A stretch of DNA of 64,000 nt from Pseudoscleropodium purum (Eukaryota; Streptophyta; Bryopsida; Hypnales; Brachytheciaceae): positions 16,306,001 through 16,370,000 of the forward strand of contig OZ017797.1 in NCBI GenBank assembly GCA_963969395.1, written 5' to 3'. The stretch's first letter is position 1. Every line of letters begins with the position of its first letter. The notes under the pieces were generated by a model. That model was not told the DNA's origin and ran no database searches. It was given only the letters and a program-made list of their open reading frames with translations. A program made the position numbers and the translations under genes. Below, in pieces: positions 12,386-23,186 of the stretch.

Positions 12386-12537
12386 TTGGCTAGACTTTTA
12401 TTTACCTGTAAAGTTTTGTCCTCACCAAAGTTGGGGCTAAAGACGTTTAGGAACTCACGTTTCGGTCTGGTTCCCAAATCTCTGTTCACCGTTCGTTCCC
12501 GAATTCTGAACCAATCGGGGCCGTCCATTCGCGATCG

Positions 12538-12588
12538 ATGGCTGCCAGTGGTCGATCCCGTCCCCCTCCCCCAGTGCCAAAACCTTGA
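12538..12588 (+). promoter_or_regulatory. Short upstream ORF in the HSK leader
   Basis: An ATG at 12538 opens a 16-codon frame ending TGA at 12588, rich in Pro and Arg, about 240 bases before the HSK start. It counts only if transcription starts upstream of 12538, which the GC-richer composition from about 12420 makes plausible but does not prove. Confidence 0.35.
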
Positions 12589-12808
12589 GCGCTTTCAGTT
12601 GGCATCGCAGTGTTTTACGTTGAGCTCATCTGACATCTCCCCATTCCCAGATTCCTTTCTGCAGTTGTTGCGATTTTGCCCTTCTGGGTTGTTTCGATTT
12701 TGGTTGACGGAGGTCTTCCGATTCAAAGAATTTTCCTTTAGAGTCTCTGCGTTGTGTGTGTTTGTGTGTGTGTTCCGTTTCTTCACAACTACAACACGTT
12801 GAGTGGAT

Positions 12809-12838
12809 ATGATCGTGCATTCTAAATGGAAACTTTAG
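12809..12838 (+). promoter_or_regulatory. Upstream ORF overlapping the HSK start codon
   Basis: An ATG at 12809 opens a 9-codon frame that ends TAG at 12836-12838, running over the HSK ATG at 12826 in another frame. Ribosomes using it would bypass the HSK start, so it could lower translation. The effect is inferred from geometry alone. Confidence 0.4.
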
Positions 12839-15686
12839 CTGGGCCGAACCGATTTCTCGAAAGCAGCACTCCCTTCCAATGTCGGTACACGACGAGATGG
12901 AATGCTTCGCTGCAGAATCGGATGCTCAGAACTCAGCCATCTTTGAATCTTTCTCCTCGCCGGCATTTTCAACAGAAGTCATTCAAGTTACAGGTATTAA
13001 AATTCTCTCAGGAACTCCTTTGCTTTGTTAATGGTGGCCCTGATTGTTTGTAAGCATCGCCCATTTGTAATGGGAGTACATGAAAGACGGGTGTTGGTGG
13101 TGATGCAGGTGACATGTGAGAAGGCGGCGTCTGTGTTAACTCCTCCACTGAAGCAGCTTACGTTGTCCGAGCCAAAAGTAGCGCATAACTTTGTGAAAGC
13201 CTTTGCGCCGGCTACTGTTGCCAACTTGGGACCGGGATTTGACTTTCTTGGATGCGCCGTGGATGGATTGGGCGATTTCGTTACTGCTGAGGTACTCACG
13301 TAGGTTTGATTTTCGAGTGTTCTTATCATTCCTGCTCAATTCTCGCAGAATTTCTAGGCAATAAGGTGGAGGATGCTATCTGCGTCCCTTTAAGCTTGTG
13401 GGAGGGTGATTTTTAGGAGAGCACGATAGAGCTGTTTAGAGATCTTTTGGTTTAGGAGCCACATTTGTTGAGATCAAATTCTTATCACTATGTATGGATT
13501 TCTTATGCGATCATTCACGGTGGGAGGTTGTAGACCACTTTCAAATTTAGCCAAGTAATGCTCACACACAACTTGCCAATTGAAGCCCATCCAAGTGTAT
13601 GGATAGAGGAGTTTGTGTTGGTAACAGGGCTCAGTCAACAGGAGATGGAATTAGGTCCCTAACGGTTTTAGTATCCTCTACCATATGTTTGTTGTGCTTT
13701 TCCAGTTATCTGAAGATTGACTTGCGCGCGGACTATGTGAGGTTGTGCAAGACCTAATGGAAGAAAGTGTAGAGAGACTATTTCTTACAATTCTCGAACT
13801 GAGCGTGGAATTCGTTTTGTGTTGAACTGGCTCAGGTGAGTGAAGCAGTGCCCGCAGGAGAAATCCAAATTGAGGCCATTACCGGCGACAACGGGCGATT
13901 GTCGCTTGTGCCTGGAGATAACTGTGCTGGAATTGCAGGGAAGGCTACCCTAAAGTTGTTGGGAGTGAAGTCTGTAGGTATCATTCTAAATCTTCACAAG
14001 GGATTGCCTCTCGGAAGTGGGCTTGGCTCCAGTGCAGCTAGTGCTGCGGCAGCTGCCGCTGCGGTGAGATTTCTGCCCCTAAGGACCAAGAAGCTTTCAT
14101 GTTTTTCTTAGCAATTTTGAGTAGATCATGCAGGGACGTTTTTTTCTTCCAGTTTTATCAATTTTATTGACCAGCACGTGCAATGTTCTTGACTGATTCT
14201 GGCCATGTAAACTTTATCCCTCTCAAATATATTGGTTCTAGAACCATGAAACCTCACCGTTTTAGGGGTTATAGGAATGTGAACGGTTTGTTCAGGTAGT
14301 CACGTAGTGCTTCCTTGTTGCTGACGCGAGTTTGTGTGATCTGGGTTGCAGGTGAACGGATTGTTCGGAAGTCCCTTAAGCAAGGCAGAGCTTGTGCAAG
14401 CAGGCTTGGAATCGGAGGCTACCGTGAGTGGTTACCATGCTGACAATATTGCTCCTTCACTCATGGGTGGGTTTGTTTTAGTGCGAAGCTACAGTCCCCT
14501 CGATCTCATACCACTGGCCTTCCCTAGCGAAAAGGATCTGTACTTCGTTCTTGTAATACCAGACTTCGAAGCACCTACGAAGGCAATGCGGGCAGCCTTG
14601 CCAACAGATGTAAGTTTCTTCCTTTGACCTCATTGACGTTAGTATATTTCCTATAGATCTACACTCTAATTGCACTGCCTTGGGGGACACTGAGCTTCTA
14701 ATTGCACTGGCATATGGGTGTTATCCAATTATGAGAGATTCTTGGGATATACAGGCAATGTGCAATTAAAGAGTGCTGTTACAGAGAGGGTTGAGTGTAT
14801 GTACAGTAAGTTCAAACCTGCTTAACTTTGTGCAAAGGATGACGCTCTCACTCTTCATTCATACGTGCACTTTGATTTTAGCATGAAGATAAGCAAATGG
14901 TTTGAATGGCATCAGACCTTACTGTACTGTTGTTTTTACTAAACTCAATGGTGACGTTTCATACACAGATATCCATGAAAAAGCATATTGCCAATTGTAG
15001 TCAGGCGTCTGCATTGGTGACAGCCATTTTACAGGGCAAACCCCATCTTCTTGGAGCTGCTCTTTGTAAGTTGAATTATTCCCACATTGAGATCCCTCCT
15101 AAGTGCCTAAGCTAAAAATAGAAAGTCCAATCTGTAGCTATTAGTATCTTCCAGAACATGCTTCTATTGCTCAAAATGTAGGGTATGATTGTTCCTTCTA
15201 TTGGTGCATCTTGTTATCTTGACGCTGCTTAAATGATTATTTCAACCCCTAAAGAAGTGGAAGCAGCCACTTTGGGCCATTTGATTTCTGAGGGGTCAAC
15301 TGAAAAGGCTGCGTATCAGTGCATTAAAATTTCAGGATTCCACTATTGATCTCGTTCAAAGGTATCTTGATAAACAAGTCGTAGTTTCACATGATAATTC
15401 TTGTGTTCCTGCCACTGCAGCGTCAGATTCTATCGTCGAGCCTCAAAGGGCTCCTCTCATCCCAGGGATGAAACAGGTCATTGCAGCATCGGAGAATGCA
15501 CATGCATATGGGTGCACAATTAGCGGGGCAGGGCCAACAGCTGTTGCCATCACAGACTCGGAGGAGAAAGGAAAAGCAATTGGTGCAGCCATGGTGAAAG
15601 CCTTCCAAGTGCATGGGGGTCTTAAGGCCGAGTCACACGTAAACAGGCTAGACAGGGAAGGTGCCAGAATCGTCGAATATAAATGA
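12826..15686 (+). CDS. HSK: Homoserine kinase, plastid precursor
   Basis: This GHMP kinase phosphorylates L-homoserine with ATP to O-phosphohomoserine, the branch point for threonine and for methionine in plants, in the plastid. Coding exons are 12826-12993, 13109-13291, 13836-14063, 14352-14609, 14969-15065 and 15421-15686. The first four introns are phase 0 and the last phase 1, giving 399 residues. Residues 1-60 are rich in Ser, Arg and Thr with few acids, fitting a transit peptide. Diagnostic motifs are APATVANLGPGFD (90-102), the ATP loop PLGSGLGSSAASAAAA (175-190), the block GYHADNIAPSLMGG and the C-terminal SGAGPTAVA. Splicing exon 5 to 6 restores ALSSDSIVEPQRAPLIPGM, as in other plant HSKs. 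Intron 4 carries a short inverted-repeat element. The start is inferred from context; the kinase itself is certain. Confidence 0.95.
14662..14775. mobile_element. MITE-like inverted-repeat element in HSK intron 4
   Basis: The left end CACTCTAATTGCACTGCC is mirrored at the right by GGCAATGTGCAATTAAAGAGTG, with two small insertions. A third copy of CTAATTGCACTG lies inside at about 14698. The end motif is shared with 16636-16754 and 25675-25688. It is about 114 bp, without coding capacity. No target duplication is obvious, so the borders are approximate. Confidence 0.6.
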
Positions 15687-16635
15687 TGATGGACGTGTAT
15701 TGGGAATAAGAATCTGGATTCAAGTTCACGGGGATTCCTGACAGAGCGCTGTCCTGATATGATTTCTAGAAACCTAGTCATCTTGTTGAGAGCTGAATTG
15801 TGAGGCGCTCTGAATAATGCATAGCTTTGCAGTTTCCACCTTGTTCTTCTAGCTAATGTGTGCTTCAATTGGAAATATGAGCTGAAGGTTTATAACATTC
15901 ATGAGAAGCTGCCTTAACTCCCTTGCAAAATGAATTTAGATTCTGTTTATAGAGTGTTTTGAGTTTGAGATCGAAAGCGTTGTCAATATCTGCATTTTCT
16001 CATTCAAATTAGTCATGTACTCAATCGTGCCCAACAGAGTTTCTGAATTTAAGAACTTGAGATTGTGAATAGTGGGGAGAGTGCAACTTCTTCTCTGTTA
16101 TTGAATGTTAGTTTATAACATGGCAAATAAAGCGGACCTACTTGTCGAGATTTTGCACGTGTGAGGGCAGCCTCAATGCGACCGTTTCCCACGCACTGAA
16201 ACAGTAACTACACGGTTGGTCTTACAGACGTGTACAAAATGAGGACCCAGTGCGACTTGCAACCACTTCGTGATTCTTGAGGGCCCGGCAGAACTGGCCT
16301 CCCACTCGCCATTTTTTTTCTTTCGTAAACTTCGACAGGGAGAAATTTTTCTCATATGGCCGGACTCAAATCTTATTGAATTCCTCAGCACACAATCCAA
16401 ACTGGGGCTTTTGTGTAACATTCTAAGGAAGAAACCAATTTGCGAAGCGTTTCTAACGTTTTATCCCCTCAGATTGGGCGAAGAATTAGCCCCAAATGGA
16501 TGGATGAAGAATAATCACCTAGATGAAAACAACATTCCCTCTCTGATTTATTACTTAGGGCATGTTCTGATTGTGCAGGTCCGACTTAGGAGTGCATTTG
16601 GATCCACATTCTACAGGCCATCCTTCTAATCGCAC
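15687..16635. other. Intergenic region between HSK and EXO70
   Basis: The first few hundred bases should be HSK 3' untranslated sequence. The rest has mixed composition with a somewhat GC-richer patch near 16150-16330. Short open frames exist on both strands but match nothing I recognise and start without clear ATG context. Confidence 0.45.
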
Positions 16636-16754
16636 ACTCTCTAACTGCACATTTGCCAAACATTATACCCATCTGATTGGCCAACTTTTACATGTCCGAT
16701 TTGTGACAGGACTATAGGAGATTTTTCTTTCCCGCAGCGGTGCAATTAGAGAGT
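16636..16754. mobile_element. MITE-like inverted-repeat element at the EXO70 5' end
   Basis: The left end ACTCTCTAACTGCAC (16636-16650) and right end GTGCAATTAGAGAGT (16740-16754) are inverted repeats with one mismatch in 15. The interior contains the ACCCATCT/CAACTTTTACATGTCC block also found in GSA intron 2. It has no coding capacity. It sits directly before the GC-richer leader of EXO70, so it may contribute promoter or transcription-start sequence. No clean target duplication was found. Confidence 0.65.
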
Positions 16755-18049
16755 TAGCGAGTTGACGACATTCGTCGATGACGACGGAGTTTCGTCGAAC
16801 GAACTACTTCTTTCGTTCTTCCTCGATTACCGACAGCAAAATTTCTCCGACGCACCTTCGACGGACGACGACGAGCGTTCCTTGATCTTGCGAGTCGGCC
16901 ATCTTGGGAACCGGCCATCTCTCTCGCAGCGACTGACTCTTGACGCCATCGCAGCACGCCTGCCTCTGCCACGCTCGGTGGCCCTCGCGTCGGATCTGCT
17001 TCGGAATGCAGCTCTTCTGTCGTTGCCAACAGCGATTGCGTCGCCTGTGAGTTCAACGCGATTTCTTTCACCTTTGGGATCTCTTTGGATTCAGTTTGAT
17101 CCAGTTCAATCCATTTTAGGGTGGAATGTTTCGTGAAGCACTTGTTATGAGGGTTTAAGTTTAATGCGATAAAGGGTTTGTTTGCGGACGTTTTGATTAG
17201 CTGCTATAGAGTTGAGTGAGGGCGAGAATTCCCAAGGTTGGATTGAGAACGATTCGGAATTTGATGAATCTGCAGATCGAAGGAAATCAAGCAATCAGCA
17301 GCTTGAAAAATTTCTTAGAGTGTTTCTTTGGCAGATCGTGCTCCTCATAAAAATAGATGGGTCTGATCTGGGAGAAACTAAGAAACTAATTCTAGTTTAG
17401 ATTGATTGGAATATCAAGATTAATGTCACGAACGTAGTGTTTTCGTGATTTTGAATATGCTGACCTGTCTCTCATGTAGACTCTGGAGGCAATGACGTTG
17501 GGCTTATCGAGGTTTTGTTTCTAGATGATTTTTTTCCAGCCAAGAACTTGCGCGGAAATTCTTAAACGTCTTGTCGGAAATTGCAAGATATGCTAGAAAC
17601 TGTAAAGTATTTTCCTTTGTTGTTATTACCTGAGAATGTCCAGGGCTGTGGAAGTCTCTTGAAGTCACTGCTCAGTATTTTTGATATCAAAGGAAAATAT
17701 GATTTGTAGGCCATATCGTGTTGTTCCATTTGTACTCTGAAAGTATGACGATCAACTCTTTGTGCAATGGCTACAGATTTATACCTATCGTACTCTCTTT
17801 CTTGGATATTGCAGGATCTAGAGCCCTTTCACCAGAAGACCTGGCACCATCTCTAGTTCTTCTGAGACACTCTCCAATTTTGGGGTTTGGGGATTTTCCA
17901 ACCGGTCATCAAACCATCACTTAACCATGGCGTGCGATTCGAGCTTTCAATAGAGTTGTCTAATTTCTAGTCGCGGGTTCTAGACAGATTCATTTTAGAC
18001 GACAATTTTCTCGACAATTTTAGACGATTCTTAACTAGCCGGGTCAGAA
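16755..18049 (+). other. Probable EXO70 leader with a 5' UTR intron
   Basis: A GC-richer block (about 16755-17046) ends at a good donor GTGAGT (17047). An acceptor TTGCAG ends at 17814, and the second leader exon would run to the ATG at 18050. Open frames in the first block start at TTG rather than ATG and match nothing, so a non-coding leader is the simplest reading. Transcript ends cannot be fixed from sequence. Confidence 0.45.
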
Positions 18050-20792
18050 ATGGGTCAAGCTGACTTAGATCGGTTGGTCGCTTCCACCAAGCAGCTAATT
18101 TCTGCAAGGCAGGCGCTCTGTGAAAGCTTAAACAAGACACGGGAGCTGGGATTGGCGTTAAGTAAGTCGGACACTAAATTGAGAAGTATCAGTGGAAGGC
18201 TGCTGCCCATTCAAGAAGCTATGGGTCCACTTCTGAATCGGACGGAGTCAGCTCGGCTTTTTGCTGGCCAGATTGAGGGAGCCTTGGCCCCTGCGAAAGT
18301 AGTGTTGAAAAAATTCGATGACTTACGAGTGCTAGAAGTGACACTAATGCGGGAGCCCAAGGACAACCTTGAGGCCTATCTGGTCGCTGTCCAGAGCCTT
18401 GATGAGTGCATCAGCTTCCTTGAGCAAAATTCTGGAAGCTCCACAAAACTCTTGCAAGATGCTGCTGAAGCTGTAGTGCGAAAGGATGCAGTCGGAAAAG
18501 ATCGCGGGCGAAGACTGGCTGAATCTATTTCTCTATTGAAATCCCATCGCGCAGGTCTGTACCTTCTACCCACATTTCTTTCACTGCTGAGGGACGCTAT
18601 ATTTGTAGTCCTGGTATTGTATTCCGTGTGAAGAATTTGAGGATTGAAGTTAAATATGATCTGTGATCTGATTCTAGTTGTCCAATCAACACAGGTGATC
18701 TGAATGCAAGTTTGGATAGTGGGCTGCTGGGTATTGCACTGGAGAAACTAGCCAAGGAATTCAAGCGCATAATGGTTCAGCACACATTACCTTTGACACT
18801 TCCTGATCGCCTGGACCCGGAAGAGACAAAGGACATGACTGAGCAGATTATGTTACCACCTGCAGTTCTGAAACGCTTGCAGGCAATTATGCAAAACCTA
18901 GCTACAAACGGAGGTCTTGAGAAATGTGTTGAGTCTTACCGGGAGATTCGGAGTACTCGGGCTTTCGTCAGCCTTCAGGTATTTCAGTCCATGAGCTTGG
19001 TTTTAATTCTAGTGGATTCTCTCTTTCAATAAATCATTTCAAGCACGACTTTGAGATGCGTAGTTATTATTTGCACGTGTCTTACAACATTCCATGCTGA
19101 TGCATCTTGCAGGGGCTGAAGCTAGACTACTTGAAGACCTGCAGCCCGGAGTCTCTTGAGAAAATCGACTGGGATATTCTTCAAACCATGATAGGGAAAT
19201 GGTCCGAGCACATTGAGGTAGCCGTGAAGGTTTTGTATGCCAGTGAAAAGCGACTCTGTGAGCAAGTATTGGGGAAAGTGGCTAGAGGTGCCTACGTCGA
19301 CGAATGCCTCTACAAGGTGGCGAGAATTGGGATGGGTCAGTTCATAAGTTTTGGAGAGGGTATTGCTCGCAGTCATCGAGCCCCTGAAAAGCTATTCAAA
19401 CTGCTTGACATGTATTACTCATTGGACAAATGCATGTCAACAGTAAATTACCTATTTGATGGTGAATGCTGTCGTGAGCTCCGATCGCAAGTGCGAGAGC
19501 TACAAAAAATGGTAAGGCATCGGTTCTTGCCTTGAACAAATTGCGTATATGTGGTGTTGGTATTTAACCAATATCCTAGTGTTTTCTATGAAGAGACGCG
19601 TTCGGATGTTAACTTCCAGGAACTTGATGTTTTCTGCTGAGCTGCTGCCGAATCCCTGTTTCTTCTGACATGCTTAGTGGGTAACCATTGTCACAGGTAG
19701 TAGCGCAAGCCTGCCGCACGTTTTGGGAGTTCAAGCAATGGGTTGTTGAGCAGAACGAAGGGTCGATGGCACCCGATGGCAGTGTGACCAAACTCAGCAG
19801 CTACGTGGTCAATTATCTCAAATATCTGGTCAGTGAGTTTTACAATCCAATCATGGACAAAGTGTTGAAGATTGAGCAGAGTTGGAGAGGCCAAGGCCGG
19901 GTAGAGGAGAGTGGACTGGCGAATGGAGTTCTTCTCTTTATTCAAGCGCTTGAGCGGCAGATTGAAGAACGGTCCAATGAGTATTCCGACCCTGCATTGC
20001 GACACATATTTTTAATGAACAATTTATGGTATATGAGGACGCGTTCTAAGAAGTGTGAGCTTGGACCATTGCTCGGCGAGCAGTGGTTATCTGAACAGCG
20101 TCGGAAGGTATGCACCCTTTCTCTTTCGCCTTTTGTTGCTTGTGAGAGTTCGCTGTTCATTTGCAGAGTACTTTTTCCAATGTGAATGTTCATGCCAGTA
20201 TCACACCACTCCATGGGACATAATCTCGACCTCCAACAGTATTATTTCATACGTTTATCCAAGCTCGTCTCTCCCGAGCTAATTTCTTCTTCCAGTAAGC
20301 TGCGTTTGTGAGCTGGTTTCTGAGGACCCAACTCTGCAGGTAGAAGAACATGCATTGGCATACGAGCATGAGGTCTGGGGTGCAGTGCTGAAGTGCCTCA
20401 GTAAGGAAGGAACCAACGCACAGGGGGGGAGGAATGGTGTCCGTGATCTTGTCGTGAAGCGCTTACGTGACTTCACTGTTACTTTCGACAATGCTTGCCA
20501 AAGACATCAGAGATGGATCATCGCCGAGGAAGATCTGAGAGAAGGGACCAAAGACGCTGTCCTGCAGGCAGTAGTCCCTGCTTATAGAAAATTTCTCTTC
20601 AGCTTCGAGCATGTCTTGGAGACTGGAGCTGGTTCCAAGAATTACTACAAGTATACGCCTGAAAACATCGAGCATATGATATCTGAGTTGCTCAATGGAA
20701 GGCTTGAATTAACCCGTTCTGGGTCAAATCAAGCTGCGCATGGTGCGCAGGGGAGACAAGGCCATAAGCCTTACGCAGAACCACACAGGTGA
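18050..20792 (+). CDS. EXO70A: EXO70 exocyst subunit (EXO70A-like)
   Basis: EXO70 binds phosphoinositides and other exocyst subunits to tether secretory vesicles at the plasma membrane. Coding exons are 18050-18554, 18695-18978, 19113-19511, 19697-20107 and 20340-20792 (intron phases 1, 0, 0, 0), giving 683 residues, close to the usual size. The N-terminal 170 residues are helical and coiled-coil-like. The Pfam-type C-terminal domain spans roughly 270-660, with FGEGIARSHRAPEKLF and LLDMYYSLD, YVVNYLKYLVSEFYNP, DPALRHIFLMNNLWYM and a closing AYRKFLFSFE ... YYKYTPENIEHMISELL block. Multiple coding introns favour the EXO70A clade, since most other plant EXO70 clades are largely intronless. The basic tail of about 30 residues after ELL is poorly conserved. 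The family is certain; the subclade is inferred. Confidence 0.93.
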
Positions 20793-21874
20793 GGTCAGTT
20801 TGTTCTTCCTCTCTGTTTGCGGATCTGAAATTTCAACTATCAAATCTGGCGTCTATGAAGGTCATCCCCAGGGCCTGTCGTCACTGCCTGATTGGCTCCA
20901 TGCAAGTAAGTCCCTACCCTTCCCAGCACGTTCTGGCTGGCTGAATTATGCTTCACCTGCGAAATGGGATTCTGCGAATATTCTCAGCCTTATCGTCCCT
21001 TCCCTTGCCATAGTGCTCCTCATGCTGCTGCTTTGTTTCCTCATGGTGCTCGGGATGCAGTTCCTATTTTGGGAGTAGCATGATGAGGAGCTCCATATTC
21101 GGTTCCGACTGAGTTGTAGGGCTTGTTGTTGGGTGCATTTTTTAAATAATTGGTTAGATAGTTCTCTTCCTTGAGATCCTGTGTCGAGGAATGCCATTCA
21201 TGGTAACTCTGGCATTTTCAATAAGGTAGTGTAATAACGAGTAGAGAGAGATGCAAAATTGCAAACCTGGGTTGTGGTTTGTTAGTAGTGTTGTCGACAA
21301 AAGTCGACCTGCCAAGTGTTTATTCTGACTGTGATTTGAAGAAAATAAAAAAATGCTCAGTCATCTTTGAAGTACATTTACCCTTCACATGACACCCAAG
21401 TTCCCATGTGGGTATTCTGTTTTATTCCACCAATGATTCAGGAGTTCAACACCTCGCTACCTGTGGACGTTGGTGTGGATCTTGATCAAATGATTAAATG
21501 GATTCTTGATTCGCTTTAGTTCTATACTTCAATGGCAAGTAGGTAGCTCATAGAACACTATGTGGTTGTAAAGTCTGATAGATGTCAGTTGTTTGGGTAT
21601 GTGCAATGCAACACATTCATTACATTATGAAGCAATAGATTTTTTTTTTTTTTTGTATATTGTGGGGGTGCACTCTATTGCAAGGGTATCATTTGAATTT
21701 TGCTTGCCAACTTTTAATCCTCAACACTCTAGAGACCATATTTTAAATGATGAACAAAGTTTTTTGGGTGATGTTTTTTTCAAATTATTTCTCATTCCTG
21801 CTCTAGTCTCAAACAATTAAAGAGTGGCCTAACTACCAACCAAGTAATTTTCATTATCTCTGGCCAAAAAAAAG
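20793..21874. other. EXO70 3' region and convergent spacer
   Basis: This should contain the EXO70 3' untranslated region. A frame overlapping the end of the CDS and running to 21078 encodes a very hydrophobic last 30 residues, but it has no family match and starts inside EXO70. A T17-type homopolymer lies near 21640. No gene is supported. Confidence 0.45.
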
Positions 21875-21912
21875 AGTATATCTATATATCTATAGATATA
21901 GATATAGATATC

Positions 21913-21943
<31 letters not shown>
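21875..21943. repeat. Compound microsatellite (TATC/GATA, TG, TATG)
   Basis: Runs of TATATCTATA and GATATA are followed by about seven TG units and then four GTAT units. It directly abuts the 116-bp tandem repeat. Confidence 0.85.
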
Positions 21944-22285
21944 CCAAACTTTATCCAATAAACCTAGCCATAAGATAAAGGTACATAGACATGAAAGTGT
22001 AAATATGCAACTAAATTATTGTTATGTAATTGATGAAGGCTTGGCAAAGTAATATGTATCTAGACTTTATCCAATCAATCTAATCATAAGATGAAAATAT
22101 GTAGATGTAAAAGTTTAAGTAAGCAACTAAATTGTTGTCACAACATTGATTGAAGTCCCACATAGCAATCTATATCTAAACTTTATTTAATGAAGCTAGC
22201 TAGAAGATATACAAACATGAAAGTTTGATTGTGTAGCTAATTGTTATGTCATTAATGTAAGCTTCAATAAGTATTTGGTCAACCT
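21944..22285. repeat. 116-bp tandem repeat, three diverged copies
   Basis: Copies start at 21944, 22060 and 22176, exactly 116 bp apart. Each opens with C(C/T)A(A/G)ACTTTAT and continues with AAGAT, a GTAGATGTAAAAGTTT-like block, AGCAACTAAATT, GTTGTCA or GTTATGT, and ATTGATG. The copies agree by eye at roughly two thirds to three quarters of positions. The third is slightly shortened. Confidence 0.8.
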
Positions 22286-23186
22286 TTTGTAATGCTTGTA
22301 TTTTGTCTAACCTACAAGGACATGTACTTATCTTTAGCTAATATACCTTTGCTTTATTTTCAAGAACTTAATATTGAAAAAATATTTGACTTTTGACCCA
22401 TGTAGGGAACCTTATTATATTTGGTTTAAGTCAATAATGATATGTCATATCTAGATAAGTTGTAATAGTCCAAAATCTTGGCAACTTGAAAAATAGTTAT
22501 TCTAATAGACATATTTGTTCTATTTAAGTGCTATAATAAAATGTCAAATTGTGATGCATTACTAGCAATTGGCTTATTCCACACTCTCGTTCTCGCTGTC
22601 GTCAAATTCTCTTCATACCATCAACATGCGGGAGAGGAAATTGAAGGCATCTGCTCGGTTAGGTTAAAATCTTGTCACAAGGAGAGCTATCACTTGCAAC
22701 TCTTGATTTGATTTTAAACTATATGCTTCACCAGAAGACTTGAAGTAAAACGAATTAAACCCAAGTAATACTATTTACTATTTGCAAACGATTCCAAGCA
22801 ATAACAAAGAGCTATCCACTGAGTACACGTCTTGTACTGAGATTAAAAAAATTCCGGAAGGTGTCTCAAAGAGTTACCTCTCTTTTCACCAATCAACTCC
22901 ATGCTTGAGGAAAGTTACAGCTTGCACCCAGTTCCTGCGAACAAGAATTGGGGAATCCTCTTTCTGAAACAAGAGTCTCACATCTATTGTTTCATGCCAT
23001 TGAGCACTCCTACATTTTCATGACCTAAGAAGAAAATGAAATACTATGACTGTCCCAATTGGGGATACTGCATGTCAAGAAATGTCATTTCAGAGGTCCC
23101 TGCACCAAAGGGACTCCTCACGCATCATTTGAATAATTTTAATCTCTCATATATTACACAAAGTCTATACAACTAATGATCATAAT
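22286..23186. other. Intergenic region 3' of the G-patch gene
   Basis: AT-rich to about 22560, then more balanced in composition. The right part probably includes the 3' untranslated region of the minus-strand G-patch gene. A 61-codon frame at 22782-22967 matches nothing recognised. Confidence 0.4.

Noticed and set aside
12386..12802. 138-codon frame just upstream of HSK
   Set aside because: It begins at TTG, probably before transcription starts, is out of frame with HSK and matches nothing. The region fits a leader.
16762..17136. 124-codon + frame and a 105-codon - frame before EXO70
   Set aside because: Both start poorly (TTG on +), overlap each other and lie in a GC-rich leader with a good donor inside.
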